From Sphingobacteriales bacterium (GTDB lineage Bacteria; Bacteroidota; Bacteroidia; Chitinophagales; Chitinophagaceae): a DNA stretch of 42,570 nucleotides. A program made the position numbers and the translations under genes. Under the pieces are notes generated by a model that was given only the letters and a program-made list of their open reading frames with translations, searched no databases and was not told where the DNA came from. This document shows, in pieces, positions 1-8,621 of the stretch. The stretch is taken from the NCBI GenBank assembly GCA_024640465.1, contig JAHEEX010000006.1, positions 1 to 42,570 of the forward strand, read 5' to 3'. The stretch's first letter is position 1. Every line of letters begins with the position of its first letter.

Positions 1-2
1 TG

Positions 3-176
3 ATAGGCCTAGGGTATTTTCTATTGGTTATTCTGTTGGTTTACAGGCTGGTAAGGTCGTTCGGGGCTATACATAAAACTCTTAGGATTAATCAATTACA
101 TTTCCTCGTATTTGTTTTTGCTTTTGAAGTGGTACCGATAATGTTGTTATATAAGGTTTTAATTAAGTTGTTTTAG
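3..176 (+). CDS. DUF4271 family membrane protein, C-terminal end (partial)
   Basis: An open frame runs in from the left edge and stops at TAG 174-176, giving about 57 residues. The peptide is strongly hydrophobic and has two probable membrane segments, the first near IGLGYFLLVILLVYRL and the second near FLVFVFAFEVVPIMLLYK. This matches the end of the DUF4271 family of Bacteroidota integral membrane proteins, which commonly sits directly upstream of hemD, as here. The function of the family is not known to me. Only the C-terminus is in the window, so neither start nor full topology can be given. Confidence 0.75.
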   Translation: MGLGYFLLVILLVYRLVRSFGAIHKTLRINQLHFLVFVFAFEVVPIMLLYKVLIKLF

Positions 177-195
177 AAAGAAACTTGTAAATTTG
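168..195 (+). promoter_or_regulatory. Bacteroidota-type promoter for hemD
   Basis: TTG at 168-170 is followed after 17 bases by TAAATTTG at 188-195. This fits the Bacteroidota sigma-factor consensus TTG-N17-23-TAnnTTTG exactly. Transcription would begin around 200, giving a short leader before the hemD ATG at 218. The upstream box overlaps the last codons of the DUF4271 gene, so hemD can be transcribed on its own. Confidence 0.6.
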
Positions 196-217
196 CACAA
201 CCATCGGCGGAAATTAC

Positions 218-1018
218 ATGGTAACAAACGGGATAAAGCACGCGGAACATACCGCAAAGACTATCAAAAAGATTTTAATCACGCAACCCAGGCCTGAATC
301 GGACAAGTCTCCTTATTTTGAACTTGCCCGCAGGTATAAAGTTGAGATGGAGTTTTTCCCTTTCATTAAACTGGAGGCCATTTCTGCCAAAGAATTCAGG
401 AAACAGAAGATCGAAATTCCCCAGTATTCAGCTGTTGTATTCACCAGCCGGAATGCCATTGACCATTTCTTCCGTATATGTGAGGAAATGAAAATCAGTG
501 TATCTCAGGATACCAAATACTTCTGTATATCCGAGGCGGTTGCGCTCTATCTCCAGAAATTTATTCTTTACCGTAAAAGAAAGGTTTTTTATGGCGCAGA
601 CGGCACCAATAAATGCCTTTTTGAGGTGATCAATAAACATAAGGAAAATGAACGTTTTCTCTATCCCTGTTCGGAAAACCAGCAGGATAATGAGATTGTT
701 AACTGGCTGAAGAATAATAAATGTGAATTCGCTACTCCTTATATGTACCGGACCATCAGTAACGATGTAAGGGATGTGATGGACAATAAAGCGTTTGATG
801 TAATTTGTTTCTTTACACCAAGCGGTGTAAAAAGCCTGCTGGAAAATTTCCCCGCTTACAGTCAGAATGGTACGCTCATTGGCGCTTTTGGTAACAATAC
901 TTCCAGGGCTATTGAAGATGCCGGTCTGAACCTGCATATAAAAGCACCGGAACCACAGGTGCCATCCATGGTGGCTGCATTGGAACGTTTTTTACAGGTT
1001 AATGTTAAGTCAAAGTAA
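218..1018 (+). CDS. hemD: Uroporphyrinogen-III synthase
   Basis: A 266-residue cytosolic enzyme that cyclises hydroxymethylbilane with inversion of ring D to give uroporphyrinogen III, the branch point of haem, sirohaem and corrin synthesis. The bilobed HemD fold is recognisable. ILITQPRPESDKSPYFE opens the first Rossmann-like lobe (residues about 19-35), with VVFTSRNAIDHFF near 73. The second lobe carries VICFFTPSGVKSLLENF and the C-terminal IGAFGNNTSRAIEDAGL typical of the family. Length is normal. The start ATG 218 lies behind a good promoter at 168-195 and a perfect terminator follows at 1081, so the gene is probably monocistronic or read with the DUF4271 gene. No haem-pathway neighbour is present in the window. 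Confidence 0.9.
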   Translation: MVTNGIKHAEHTAKTIKKILITQPRPESDKSPYFELARRYKVEMEFFPFIKLEAISAKEFRKQKIEIPQYSAVVFTSRNAIDHFFRICEEMKISVSQDTKYFCISEAVALYLQKFILYRKRKVFYGADGTNKCLFEVINKHKENERFLYPCSENQQDNEIVNWLKNNKCEFATPYMYRTISNDVRDVMDNKAFDVICFFTPSGVKSLLENFPAYSQNGTLIGAFGNNTSRAIEDAGLNLHIKAPEPQVPSMVAALERFLQVNVKSK

Positions 1019-1080
1019 GATCGGCTTTGTTTTTATTTGCTTTATCCCAGCTTCTCTTTAATTCAACTTCTTTACATAAT

Positions 1081-1112
1081 AGGACAACCTTTGCAGGTTG
1101 TCCTTGTTTTTT
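1081..1112 (+). terminator. Rho-independent terminator of hemD
   Basis: A perfect 10-bp inverted repeat AGGACAACCT (1081-1090) / AGGTTGTCCT (1095-1104) with a TTGC loop is followed by a T-rich run (TGTTTTTT, 1105-1112). It lies 63 bases past the hemD stop. It also overlaps the only upstream alternative start (TTG 1098) of the next gene, which favours ATG 1119 for that gene. Confidence 0.9.
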
Positions 1113-1118
1113 ATTTGT

Positions 1119-3200
1119 ATGTCGAAACATAAAAACAGGTTAAGTAAGGAAAGCAGTCCTTATTTATTGCAGCACGCTCAAAATCCGGTTGACTGGTATC
1201 CCTGGTCTGAAGAGGCATTACAAAAGGCAAAAGCGGAGGATAAGCCGATCCTGGTTAGTATCGGATATGCGGCATGCCATTGGTGTCATGTGATGGAGCG
1301 GGAAAGTTTTGAGGATGAAAGTACTGCTGCCATCATGAATAAATATTTTGTAAATATTAAGATCGACCGTGAAGAACGTCCGGATCTTGATCATATATAT
1401 ATGGATGCCGTGCAGGCACTCACCGGAAGCGGGGGCTGGCCACTGAATGTTTTTCTCACCCCGGATGCAAAGCCCTTTTTTGGGGGCACGTATTTTCCAC
1501 CAGTCAAAGCGTACAACAGGGCTTCCTGGAAAGAAATTCTGACTGGAATTGCCATATCATACCGGGATAAAAAGCAGGAGGTACTGGATCAGGCAGAGCA
1601 AATGGTAAAACACCTTCAACAGGCTAATTCATTTGGCATAACAAAGGCACCTGCATTTCAAATTCCTTTTGAAGAGAAATTCTCCCGTCACCATACAACC
1701 CAGATCCTGGAGAATATCCTGAAATCGGCAGACAGGGAATGGGGTGGGTTTAGTCGTGCACCAAAATTTCCCCAGACATTTACCATACAATATCTTCTCA
1801 GGCATTATCATTTTTATGGAAATGAACAGGCCCTGGCCCAGGCAAAACTATGCCTCGATAAAATGATCTTTGGCGGAATCTATGATCAGGTTGGGGGAGG
1901 ATTTGCCCGGTATTCAACAGATACGGAATGGCTGGCACCCCATTTTGAAAAAATGACCTATGACAATGCATTATTGATTTCTGTTTTGGCGGAAGCCTAT
2001 CAGCTCACAAAAGACCCATTATACGCGGAAACCATTAACCATACCATCTCCTTCATGACACGCGAAATGCTTGATCCGGAAGGTGGGTTTTATGCTGCGC
2101 TGGATGCAGACAGCGAAGGTGTGGAAGGAAAATTTTATACCTGGACAAAGGAAGAAGCAGATTCAATACTGGGTGAAGATGCAGAACTATTAGCTGAAGT
2201 ATTTGATATTTCGGATGAAGGGAACTGGGAGGGGGTTAATATTCTTCGGCTGAGAAAAAGTATCACAACAATAGCTTTAGAAAAAGGCATCCCTTTTCAT
2301 TCATTAAATGATACAGTCAATAAGGGGAGGGAAAAATTACTAAAAGCACGCTCAGGCCGGGTAAGGCCACAACTCGATGATAAGATCATCCTGGGTTGGA
2401 ATGCCCTGATGAACCTGGCTTTAAGCAAAGCATACTCGGCACTGGGAGATGAGTCGTACTTACAGTTGGCAGAGCGGAACATGATGTTTTTAACTGCTGC
2501 ATTACGTAACAGGGCAACTGGCCAGTGGTTTCATACGTATAAAAGCGGGGAAGCAAGATTCCCGGCTTTCCTGGATGATTGTGCATTTATGATCGATGCT
2601 TTATTGGGTTTGCAGGAAGTTAGTGGAAAATCCGGCTATATTGAAATGGCTGTGGAACTGGCAGAACAGGTGTTAAGCCGTTTTCCGGAAAAGGAATCAC
2701 CCTTCTTTTATTTTACACCGGAAGGGCAGGAAGATATCATTGTTAGAAAAAAAGAGGTGTATGATGGAGCTATCTCGTCGGGGAACTCCATAATGGCCTG
2801 GAATTTGTATAGGCTGTCCATCCTTACAGATAAACCGTCCTGGAAAGAGCAATCGGTATCCATGCTGGAATCGCTCCTTCAGCCAGTTGTCAGGTACCCT
2901 AATTCATTTGGTGTTTGGGCTGCTTTTCTGTTGGAACTGGTTAATGGTACCCATGAGATTGTTGTTTTAGGCGATCATGCTTTTGATGAAGGTCGTGTTC
3001 TACTGGCAACCTATATTCCCAACAAAATTGTACAGATAGCGGCAAGGCCTGATGAAACCCAGCCGCTGATGAGGGGTAAGACTGCTGAAAACGGAACAAC
3101 CTGGTATTTATGCCGGAATTATACCTGCCTCCGACCCGTGAAAACACTGCCGGAATTGATGCAACTCCTTGACCTTGGGCGGAAAGATAATGGCATATAG
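1119..3200 (+). CDS. Thioredoxin-domain protein of the YyaL/DUF255 (SSP411) family
   Basis: A 693-residue protein with an N-terminal thioredoxin-like DUF255 domain. The family start [21 protein letters not shown] is followed by [16 protein letters not shown], which holds a CxxC (C53, C56), then [13 protein letters not shown]. The remaining 500 or so residues resemble an alpha/alpha-barrel of the glycoside-epimerase kind (for example [17 protein letters not shown] and [12 protein letters not shown]). The family is widespread but its reaction is not established, and a redox or sugar-related role is only suggested by the folds. No signal peptide is visible. The frame stays open from TTG 1098, but that codon lies in the terminator stem of hemD, so ATG 1119 is chosen. 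It stands alone between hemD and the gliding genes. Confidence 0.88.
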   Translation: MSKHKNRLSKESSPYLLQHAQNPVDWYPWSEEALQKAKAEDKPILVSIGYAACHWCHVMERESFEDESTAAIMNKYFVNIKIDREERPDLDHIYMDAVQALTGSGGWPLNVFLTPDAKPFFGGTYFPPVKAYNRASWKEILTGIAISYRDKKQEVLDQAEQMVKHLQQANSFGITKAPAFQIPFEEKFSRHHTTQILENILKSADREWGGFSRAPKFPQTFTIQYLLRHYHFYGNEQALAQAKLCLDKMIFGGIYDQVGGGFARYSTDTEWLAPHFEKMTYDNALLISVLAEAYQLTKDPLYAETINHTISFMTREMLDPEGGFYAALDADSEGVEGKFYTWTKEEADSILGEDAELLAEVFDISDEGNWEGVNILRLRKSITTIALEKGIPFHSLNDTVNKGREKLLKARSGRVRPQLDDKIILGWNALMNLALSKAYSALGDESYLQLAERNMMFLTAALRNRATGQWFHTYKSGEARFPAFLDDCAFMIDALLGLQEVSGKSGYIEMAVELAEQVLSRFPEKESPFFYFTPEGQEDIIVRKKEVYDGAISSGNSIMAWNLYRLSILTDKPSWKEQSVSMLESLLQPVVRYPNSFGVWAAFLLELVNGTHEIVVLGDHAFDEGRVLLATYIPNKIVQIAARPDETQPLMRGKTAENGTTWYLCRNYTCLRPVKTLPELMQLLDLGRKDNGI

Positions 3201-3313
3201 CACAATAACTAAAAACTGCCTGCGTTTATTTGAAAGTCCGGGGCCTTGTGTTCTGGCTTGTTAAAATAACTTTAAGTATCAATTCCTAAAAAATCGCATT
3301 TAATATTTTAGTT

Positions 3314-3321
3314 TATATTTG
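3314..3321 (+). promoter_or_regulatory. Probable -7 box for the gldKLMN operon
   Basis: TATATTTG at 3314-3321 matches TAnnTTTG and lies 24 bases before the gldK ATG. No clear TTG box is found 17-23 bases upstream, so the call is tentative. Confidence 0.35.
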
Positions 3322-3345
3322 TCCAAATACCCTTTAATTTTTGTT

Positions 3346-4641
3346 ATGAAAATGAAAAGCCTTCTGCTCAACCTGGTAACACTGACAATCATCACTTTAG
3401 TGGTGACTAGTTGTGGTAAACTTGGAAAATCAAAATCCAAGGGAATGCCCAACGATGGTCAACTGCATGGTGTGGTTCCTGGTGGGAAATATACACTGCC
3501 CAAACCTCCGGGCATGATCTATATTCCACAAGGTACTTTCCATATGGGTCCTAGTGATGAAGATATCAGTTATGCATTCACAGCCAGGAACAAACAGATC
3601 TCCATTAATGGATTCTGGATGGATGCAACCGAAATCACCAACAACGAATATCGCCAGTTCGTACTCAGGGTACGTGACTCTATCGCAGCCAACATTCTTA
3701 ATTATAAGAAAGCGGGTGGTGATGGTGTTGAAATCATCGACTGGAAAAAAGCTGAAGCAATTAAATGGAGCGATCCAAAGACATTGGAGCAGTTGAATGC
3801 GATGATCGTTACCCCGGATAACCGCATCTTTGGTAAGAAAGAACTTGATGCCGATAAGTTGATTTATCGCTCTGAGACTTTCGATTACAAAGAAGCTTCT
3901 AAAAGGGAAAACTCTACAAAACCACGTTCACAGTTTATTGTAAAGAAAGATATCAAGATATATCCGGACACACTGGTATGGATACGCGATTTCTCTTATT
4001 CTTACAATGAGCCAATGTCTAAAAGATATTTCTCTCACCCTGCATTTGGTAACTATCCGGTTGTAGGTGTTAGCTGGAAGCAGGCTTCTGCTTTCTGCGA
4101 ATGGAGAACTCAATACCTCAATGCATTTCTGGAGTCTAAGAAAAGGGTAACTGAATCAGATTTCCGTCTTCCTACAGAAGCAGAGTGGGAATATGCAGCT
4201 CGTGGTGGCCGCTCACAAGCACCATATCCATGGGGTGGTTATTACCTGAGAAATAAGAAAGGTTGTTTACTCGCCAACTTTAAACCTGGTCGTGGTAACT
4301 ATCCTGAAGATGGTGGTTTCTACACAGTACGTGCAGATGCTTACTGGCCTAACGATTTCGGTCTGTATAACATGGCCGGTAACGTAGCCGAGTGGACCTC
4401 TTCTCTTTATTATGAAGGAGCATATAACTTTCAGCACGACATGAACCCGGATATTCGCTGGAATGCAAAAGAAAGTGATCCTCCACGTATGAAACGTAAA
4501 GTTATACGCGGTGGCAGCTGGAAAGACGTTGGATATTTTCTTCAGACAAGTGCACGTAATTACGAATACCAGGATACTGCAAAATCTTATATAGGATTCC
4601 GTAGTGTGATAGATCTGCCGCCAACATCGGGCAAGAAGTAA
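3346..4641 (+). CDS. gldK: Type IX secretion / gliding motility lipoprotein GldK (PorK)
   Basis: A 431-residue lipoprotein that, with GldN/PorN, forms the periplasmic ring of the type IX secretion system under the outer membrane. The N-terminus is a lipoprotein signal peptide ending in the lipobox VVTSC. The rest is a formylglycine-generating-enzyme (sulfatase-modifying factor) fold. It shows PPGMIYIPQGTFHMG, WMDATEITNNEYRQF, VVGVSWKQASAFCEWR, FRLPTEAEWEYAARGG, NMAGNVAEWTS, VIRGGSWKD and the closing YIGFRSV. The cysteines that carry catalysis in true FGE enzymes are not present in the RGGSW-to-GFRS segment, so it is a structural pseudoenzyme, as is usual for GldK. The frame opens at TTG 3319, but the ATG at 3346 begins the signal peptide. 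First gene of gldK-gldL-gldM-gldN. Confidence 0.93.
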   Translation: MKMKSLLLNLVTLTIITLVVTSCGKLGKSKSKGMPNDGQLHGVVPGGKYTLPKPPGMIYIPQGTFHMGPSDEDISYAFTARNKQISINGFWMDATEITNNEYRQFVLRVRDSIAANILNYKKAGGDGVEIIDWKKAEAIKWSDPKTLEQLNAMIVTPDNRIFGKKELDADKLIYRSETFDYKEASKRENSTKPRSQFIVKKDIKIYPDTLVWIRDFSYSYNEPMSKRYFSHPAFGNYPVVGVSWKQASAFCEWRTQYLNAFLESKKRVTESDFRLPTEAEWEYAARGGRSQAPYPWGGYYLRNKKGCLLANFKPGRGNYPEDGGFYTVRADAYWPNDFGLYNMAGNVAEWTSSLYYEGAYNFQHDMNPDIRWNAKESDPPRMKRKVIRGGSWKDVGYFLQTSARNYEYQDTAKSYIGFRSVIDLPPTSGKK

Positions 4642-4688
4642 TAGACGACCCTCCTTTTCGATCTTTAAATTTTAACTATTAATAATCC

Positions 4689-4725
4689 CCAGGCTTTGTA
4701 AAGTGGTACACTTTGCAAAGTCTGG
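4689..4725 (+). promoter_or_regulatory. Intercistronic 17-bp RNA hairpin between gldK and gldL
   Basis: Left arm 4689-4705 and right arm 4709-4725 pair over 17 positions around a GTA triloop. The only two non-Watson-Crick positions are G-U wobbles in RNA. No T-run follows, so it is not a standard terminator. It sits in the 125-base gap after gldK and 41 bases before the gldL ATG. Likely roles are processing, 3' protection of the gldK message, or setting the gldK:gldL ratio. Confidence 0.7.
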
Positions 4726-4766
4726 TATTCCCTGAAAAACAATTTTAAATTCAAAAATCATCAATC

Positions 4767-5528
4767 ATGGCAGGTACATCAAAATCTACTGAAAGACTCA
4801 CTAACATTATCGTTTGCGTTGGTGCAGCCGTTGTAATCTTCGGTGCATGGGCTAAAATTTTGCACAAGCCTTATGCTGACTTCATGCTTACCGTTGGTCT
4901 ACTTACAGAAGCATTAATCTTTTTGGTTTATGCATTCTTACCGCCTCCCGGTTCAGAAATGGCTAAGATCGCCGAAGCTTTACCTAAAATGGGCGGCAGC
5001 GGAAATCCTGCCCTCGCTTCTATGGATAAAATGTTACTGGAAGCAGAAATCAATCCTGCTAACCTGAAGCGCTTAAGCGATAATTTTTCTAAACTCGGAA
5101 CAACTGTAGAGAAGATGAGCGATATCGCTGATATGTCTTCTGCTACTGCTGATTATACTGCAAAAACTAAGGAAGCAGCAACTGCTCTTGGAAATATGAA
5201 AGATGCCTACACCAGTGCAGCAAGCACAGTACAGCATTTCAACCAGGCCGCAGACAGCACCAAAGCTTTCCATGAGCAGGTACAAACGCTTACAAAGAAC
5301 CTCGGTTCCCTGAATACAATTTACGAACTGGAATTACAGGATACCAACAATCACCTGAAAGCCATGAACAGCTTCTACAGCAACCTGGTACAAGCTTCTG
5401 CAACCATGGAAGGCAGTGTTGTTGATGCCAAGAAAACACAGGAACAAATTGCCCTCCTCGCTAAGAACCTGGGTAATCTGAACAATGTGTATGGCAATAT
5501 GCTGGCTGCTATGCAAGGTCGTAACTAA
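4767..5528 (+). CDS. gldL: Type IX secretion / gliding motor protein GldL (PorL)
   Basis: A 253-residue inner-membrane protein that, with GldM, forms the proton-driven rotary motor powering type IX secretion and gliding. Two membrane helices are visible at about residues 11-29 (LTNIIVCVGAAVVIFGAWAK) and 39-58 (FMLTVGLLTEALIFLVYAFL). The glutamate at position 48 in the second helix corresponds to the conserved membrane-embedded acidic residue associated with proton use in this family. The remaining 190 residues are a cytoplasmic alpha-helical, coiled-coil-like tail rich in A, K, N and T. Start ATG 4767 is unambiguous. Second gene of the operon, after the 4689-4725 hairpin. Confidence 0.93.
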   Translation: MAGTSKSTERLTNIIVCVGAAVVIFGAWAKILHKPYADFMLTVGLLTEALIFLVYAFLPPPGSEMAKIAEALPKMGGSGNPALASMDKMLLEAEINPANLKRLSDNFSKLGTTVEKMSDIADMSSATADYTAKTKEAATALGNMKDAYTSAASTVQHFNQAADSTKAFHEQVQTLTKNLGSLNTIYELELQDTNNHLKAMNSFYSNLVQASATMEGSVVDAKKTQEQIALLAKNLGNLNNVYGNMLAAMQGRN

Positions 5529-5588
5529 ACATGTGCCAAACGGCCATCCTGAAAAACCCTAATTGTAAATTTTAAATCCTGACAAGTT

Positions 5589-7142
5589 ATGGCACTACCT
5601 AAAGAGCCCAGGCAGAAGATGATCAACATGATGTATCTCGTGTTGACCGCACTGCTTGCGCTGAACGTATCTGCAGAAATTATAAACGCCTTCAAGGTTG
5701 TAGATAACAGCCTGAAGCAATCTAATACTGTTCTTTCTTCATCAACCAATGCGATCTACGAGAGCTTCAATGAAATGCTGAAAGATCCAAAGACGGCCGA
5801 GAAAGCCGGAATCTGGAAACCAAAGGCTGATAAGTCTCGCGAACTGGCTAAACAAACTTCTGATCTGATCGAGAAATACAAACTCGACCTGATGAAAGAA
5901 GCCGGTTATGATCCTTCCAAAGGTGATTCTTCTTTCAAAGAAGATAATATCGATGCCGCTACCCGTTTGTTTGATACAAAAGGGGAAGGCAAGAACCTAT
6001 ACGGCGCCCTGGAAAGCTATAAAGCAAATGTTATGGCTATAGATCCGGAAATTGCCAAAGCATTGGGTAATAAGATTCCCTTGAATCTTGACATACCAAA
6101 ATCCGCCAATGGGAAAAAACCAACCGGCGACAAAGTGAAAGACTGGACCTACAGCAACTTTCATATGACCCCAACCGTTGCCGCATTAACCATGCTGAGC
6201 AAATTCCAGAACGACGTAAAAAATACAGAAAGCCAGGTGGCTACATATTGTGCTAACCAGGTTGGATCTGTAAAAATCATCTACGACAAATTCGTACCGC
6301 TGGTAAGTACCAATTCAACTTATTTCATGCCTGGCGAAGAAATGGAGATCCAGGCTGGTCTGGGTGCTTTCAATGCCAGCGTGAAACCAACCGTTACCAT
6401 TGATGGTAAAGCACTTTCTGTAAATGATCAGGGAGTTGCTGAAACCAAATTCAATGTTGGTGGAACAGGTTCACGTAAGATGAGGGTGAGCGTAAGATAT
6501 GTTGACCCATCAACCGGCGAACAAAAAGAAACAACAAAAGATATTGAATACACTGTGGGCGCTGCTTCTGGTGTAGCCGTATCTGCTGATAAAATGAACG
6601 TACTGTATATTGGAGTAGACAACCCGTTAACCATCACTGCAGGTGCTGGTGCTGAAAAAGTGAATGCTACATTCAGCGGTGGTGCTCTTACAAAAGCCGG
6701 CGGAAGTAAATATATTGCCCGTCCAAGTGCAGGTTCTTCCGGAGAACACACAATCAGTGTAATGGTTGAAGGTAAAGCTGCCGGAAAAGTTATGTTCCGG
6801 GTGAAGCAATTACCTAACCCGGCTGCCTATGTAGGTAACCTGAAAGCAGGTTCCGTACCATCAGCTAACTTTAAAGCCATGGGTGGTGTAATTGCTAAAC
6901 TGGAAGATTCTGAATTTGATGCACCTTTTGAAGTTGTTAGTTACAGCGTGGGTGCACTTAGTTCTGATATTCCTGACTATACCCCAATTACAAACAACGG
7001 ACCAAGGTGGACAGGAAGTGCCGCTACCCTGATCAATAAACTGAAACCAGGTGCTTTGGTGGCCATTACCAATATCCAGGTTAAAGGCCCGGATGGCAGG
7101 CTACGTACCCTTCCAGGAAGCTTATCTTATAACCTGAAATAG
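5589..7142 (+). CDS. gldM: Type IX secretion / gliding motor shaft protein GldM (PorM)
   Basis: A 517-residue protein with one N-terminal membrane helix (MINMMYLVLTALLALNVSAE, residues about 11-30) that packs into the GldL helix bundle. A long periplasmic part reaches up to the GldK/GldN ring. The basic N-terminus PKEPRQK with Arg9 is conserved in the family. The periplasmic portion starts with a helical domain (residues about 40-220), followed by beta-rich modules, for example YFMPGEEMEIQAGLGAF, VSADKMNVLYIGVDNPLTI, and the C-terminal domain near VGNLKAGSVPSANFKAMGGVIAKL. Length matches typical GldM. It begins 60 bases after gldL and is followed 52 bases later by gldN, so it is part of a single operon. 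Confidence 0.94.
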   Translation: MALPKEPRQKMINMMYLVLTALLALNVSAEIINAFKVVDNSLKQSNTVLSSSTNAIYESFNEMLKDPKTAEKAGIWKPKADKSRELAKQTSDLIEKYKLDLMKEAGYDPSKGDSSFKEDNIDAATRLFDTKGEGKNLYGALESYKANVMAIDPEIAKALGNKIPLNLDIPKSANGKKPTGDKVKDWTYSNFHMTPTVAALTMLSKFQNDVKNTESQVATYCANQVGSVKIIYDKFVPLVSTNSTYFMPGEEMEIQAGLGAFNASVKPTVTIDGKALSVNDQGVAETKFNVGGTGSRKMRVSVRYVDPSTGEQKETTKDIEYTVGAASGVAVSADKMNVLYIGVDNPLTITAGAGAEKVNATFSGGALTKAGGSKYIARPSAGSSGEHTISVMVEGKAAGKVMFRVKQLPNPAAYVGNLKAGSVPSANFKAMGGVIAKLEDSEFDAPFEVVSYSVGALSSDIPDYTPITNNGPRWTGSAATLINKLKPGALVAITNIQVKGPDGRLRTLPGSLSYNLK

Positions 7143-7194
7143 TTTTTTAACAATAAGTACTGATATTGAATCGTTTATTTTGTACTGTAAATCT

Positions 7195-8244
7195 ATGACC
7201 ATGAAATTCCAATTGGCTAAATACATATTACTGGTAGCTGCCTTCGGCATGACGGTGACAGTAGCGGACGCACAAACGCGGAAGAAAACTACCCGTAGTA
7301 CGACACCCGCCAAAAAATCCACTACCAAGAAAACCAATACCAAGGTTTCCAACGCTAACCTGAGTGCTGCACCAACGGATACCTTACCTGTAGTGGCTGT
7401 TCAAAAGAAAGACCCGCTCCAGATCGATACCCCCCGCAAATCATTGCGCAATGATGCAGCTATCGAACGTAACCTGGTAAAGGAAAGGACTCCATTAGCG
7501 TATGAGCATATCCGTGAGGATGATGCCTGGTACCGCGAAAGGGTTTGGAGGGAGTTGGATATCCGCGAAAAAATGAACCTGCCTTTCCGATATAAAGCAG
7601 ATGAAGACAATGGTAACCAACGTTTCATTGCTATCCTGCTCAACGCCATCAGGACTGGTGAGGTTTCAGCTTTTGATCCTACTGTTGACGACAGGTTCAC
7701 TACGCCAATGCCGGCCTCTAAGATTGGTGAAATGATTGCTGGCAAATGTGATACAACACCGGTAATTGACTGGGCAAAAGATCCAAACGGTACAAAAGGG
7801 ATTTTTAAGGATTCAGTTGTATGCAGGGAATTTAACCCTGATGATATCATAAAATTCAGGATAAAGGAAGAGTGGGTGTTTGATAAAGAATCATCACGCA
7901 TGTATGCCCGTATCCTGGGTATCGCCCCGATAAAGACCTATGTTGATGAAACCACCGGTACTATCTTAGGTGAATCACCCATCTTCTGGGTTTATTATCC
8001 AGACCTTCGCCCGATCCTTGCTAAGTATGAAGTATATAACAGCAAGAACTTTGGTGCTAGGATGAGTTGGGAAGAGCTTTTTGAAAGCCGTATGTTTGCC
8101 AGCTACATAGTGAAGTCTACCATCGAAAACCCATATGATCTTTATATTAAGCAATACATTAAAGATGATATCATGAAGTTGCTGGAAGGTGAAAACCTGA
8201 AGGATAAGATCTTCAATTTCGAGCAAGACCTTTGGTCATATTAA
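7195..8244 (+). CDS. gldN: Type IX secretion / gliding ring protein GldN (PorN)
   Basis: A secreted protein of about 349 residues that partners GldK in the periplasmic ring of the type IX secretion system. It has a signal peptide (KFQLAKYILLVAAFGMTVTVADAQ), then a basic, Thr/Lys-rich linker of about 30 residues (TRKKTTRSTTPAKKSTTKK). The conserved GldN domain follows, with ERTPLAYEHIREDDAWYRERVWRELDIREKMNLPF, FRIKEEWVFDKESSRMYARILGIAP, IFWVYYPDLRPILA and the ending FNFEQDLWSY. The frame is open from TTG 7180; ATG 7195 or ATG 7201 begins the signal peptide and 7195 is chosen. Last gene of the operon; a strong terminator starts 22 bases after the stop. Confidence 0.93.
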   Translation: MTMKFQLAKYILLVAAFGMTVTVADAQTRKKTTRSTTPAKKSTTKKTNTKVSNANLSAAPTDTLPVVAVQKKDPLQIDTPRKSLRNDAAIERNLVKERTPLAYEHIREDDAWYRERVWRELDIREKMNLPFRYKADEDNGNQRFIAILLNAIRTGEVSAFDPTVDDRFTTPMPASKIGEMIAGKCDTTPVIDWAKDPNGTKGIFKDSVVCREFNPDDIIKFRIKEEWVFDKESSRMYARILGIAPIKTYVDETTGTILGESPIFWVYYPDLRPILAKYEVYNSKNFGARMSWEELFESRMFASYIVKSTIENPYDLYIKQYIKDDIMKLLEGENLKDKIFNFEQDLWSY

Positions 8245-8266
8245 TCTTATCAAGTACGATATATAA

Positions 8267-8297
8267 AACACGGTGTGTGAACACCGTGTTTTTTTTT
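8267..8297 (+). terminator. Rho-independent terminator of the gldKLMN operon
   Basis: Perfect 10-bp stem AACACGGTGT (8267-8276) / ACACCGTGTT (8281-8290) with a GTGA loop runs into nine consecutive Ts (8289-8297). It lies 22 bases after the gldN stop. Confidence 0.92.
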
Positions 8298-8339
8298 GCT
8301 CTTTATTTTTTTATAGAAGTACTAAAAGGATTTAGCCTA

Positions 8340-8490
8340 CCTTTTTAATAGAATATAATTTATTTTTTCAAAAAATATTTTTTCAAAAATTGGAATGAAG
8401 GATTACTCCCTTATCTTTATTCCGGTTTTTCATAGGATATTGGATTTTAAAAACGGGGCCGGATTTCTATCCAGGCCCCTTATCTTTTTT
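8340..8490 (+). ncRNA. Candidate small RNA ending at an orphan terminator
   Basis: Between the gldN terminator and the next gene lies a second terminator-like hairpin at 8455-8490 with no convincing coding sequence in front of it. The 140 bases before it are very AT-rich (two near-copies of TTTTTTCAAAAA at about 8363-8388). TACCTTTT at 8338-8345 is one base from the TAnnTTTG promoter box. A transcript of about 140 nt ending at 8490 is possible. The alternative, a backup terminator for gldKLMN, is at least as likely. Confidence 0.25.
8455..8490 (+). terminator. Second (orphan) terminator downstream of gldN
   Basis: GGGGCC (8455-8460) pairs with GGCCCC (8474-8479), and GGAT (8461-8464) pairs with ATCC (8469-8472) across a TTCT loop with one bulged A. 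The tract TTATCTTTTTT (8480-8490) follows. The geometry is that of a rho-independent terminator on the plus strand, 160 bases beyond the gldN terminator. Confidence 0.65.
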
Positions 8491-8574
8491 AAGTGGGAAG
8501 TTGAAAATCGAGAATGGAAAATGAAATACACTAACCGCAATGGAATAAGGAATAAGGAAGTTGAAAGTAAGGCC
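8491..8574. repeat. Heptad repeat tract A (diverged 7-bp units)
   Basis: Reading in steps of seven from 8491 gives about twelve units that share an A/G-rich pattern. The clearest are ATGGAAT, AAGGAAT and AAGGAAG at 8540-8560. Units are diverged but stay in phase. There is no credible coding content; the short open frame across this stretch (8395-8604) is just the translated repeat. Confidence 0.6.
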
Positions 8575-8621
8575 ATGGAGCATAACGAACATCTTGTTTT
8601 GTAGAGAAGTTGCTATGCTGG

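Noticed and set aside
1098-1118. Seven-codon TTG extension of the DUF255 protein
   Set aside because: The TTG is part of the hemD terminator stem; the family start fits ATG 1119.
8395-8604. Open frame of 69 codons downstream of gldN
   Set aside because: It runs through the orphan terminator and heptad tract A; the peptide (ENREWKMKYTNRNGIRNKE region) is just the translated repeat.
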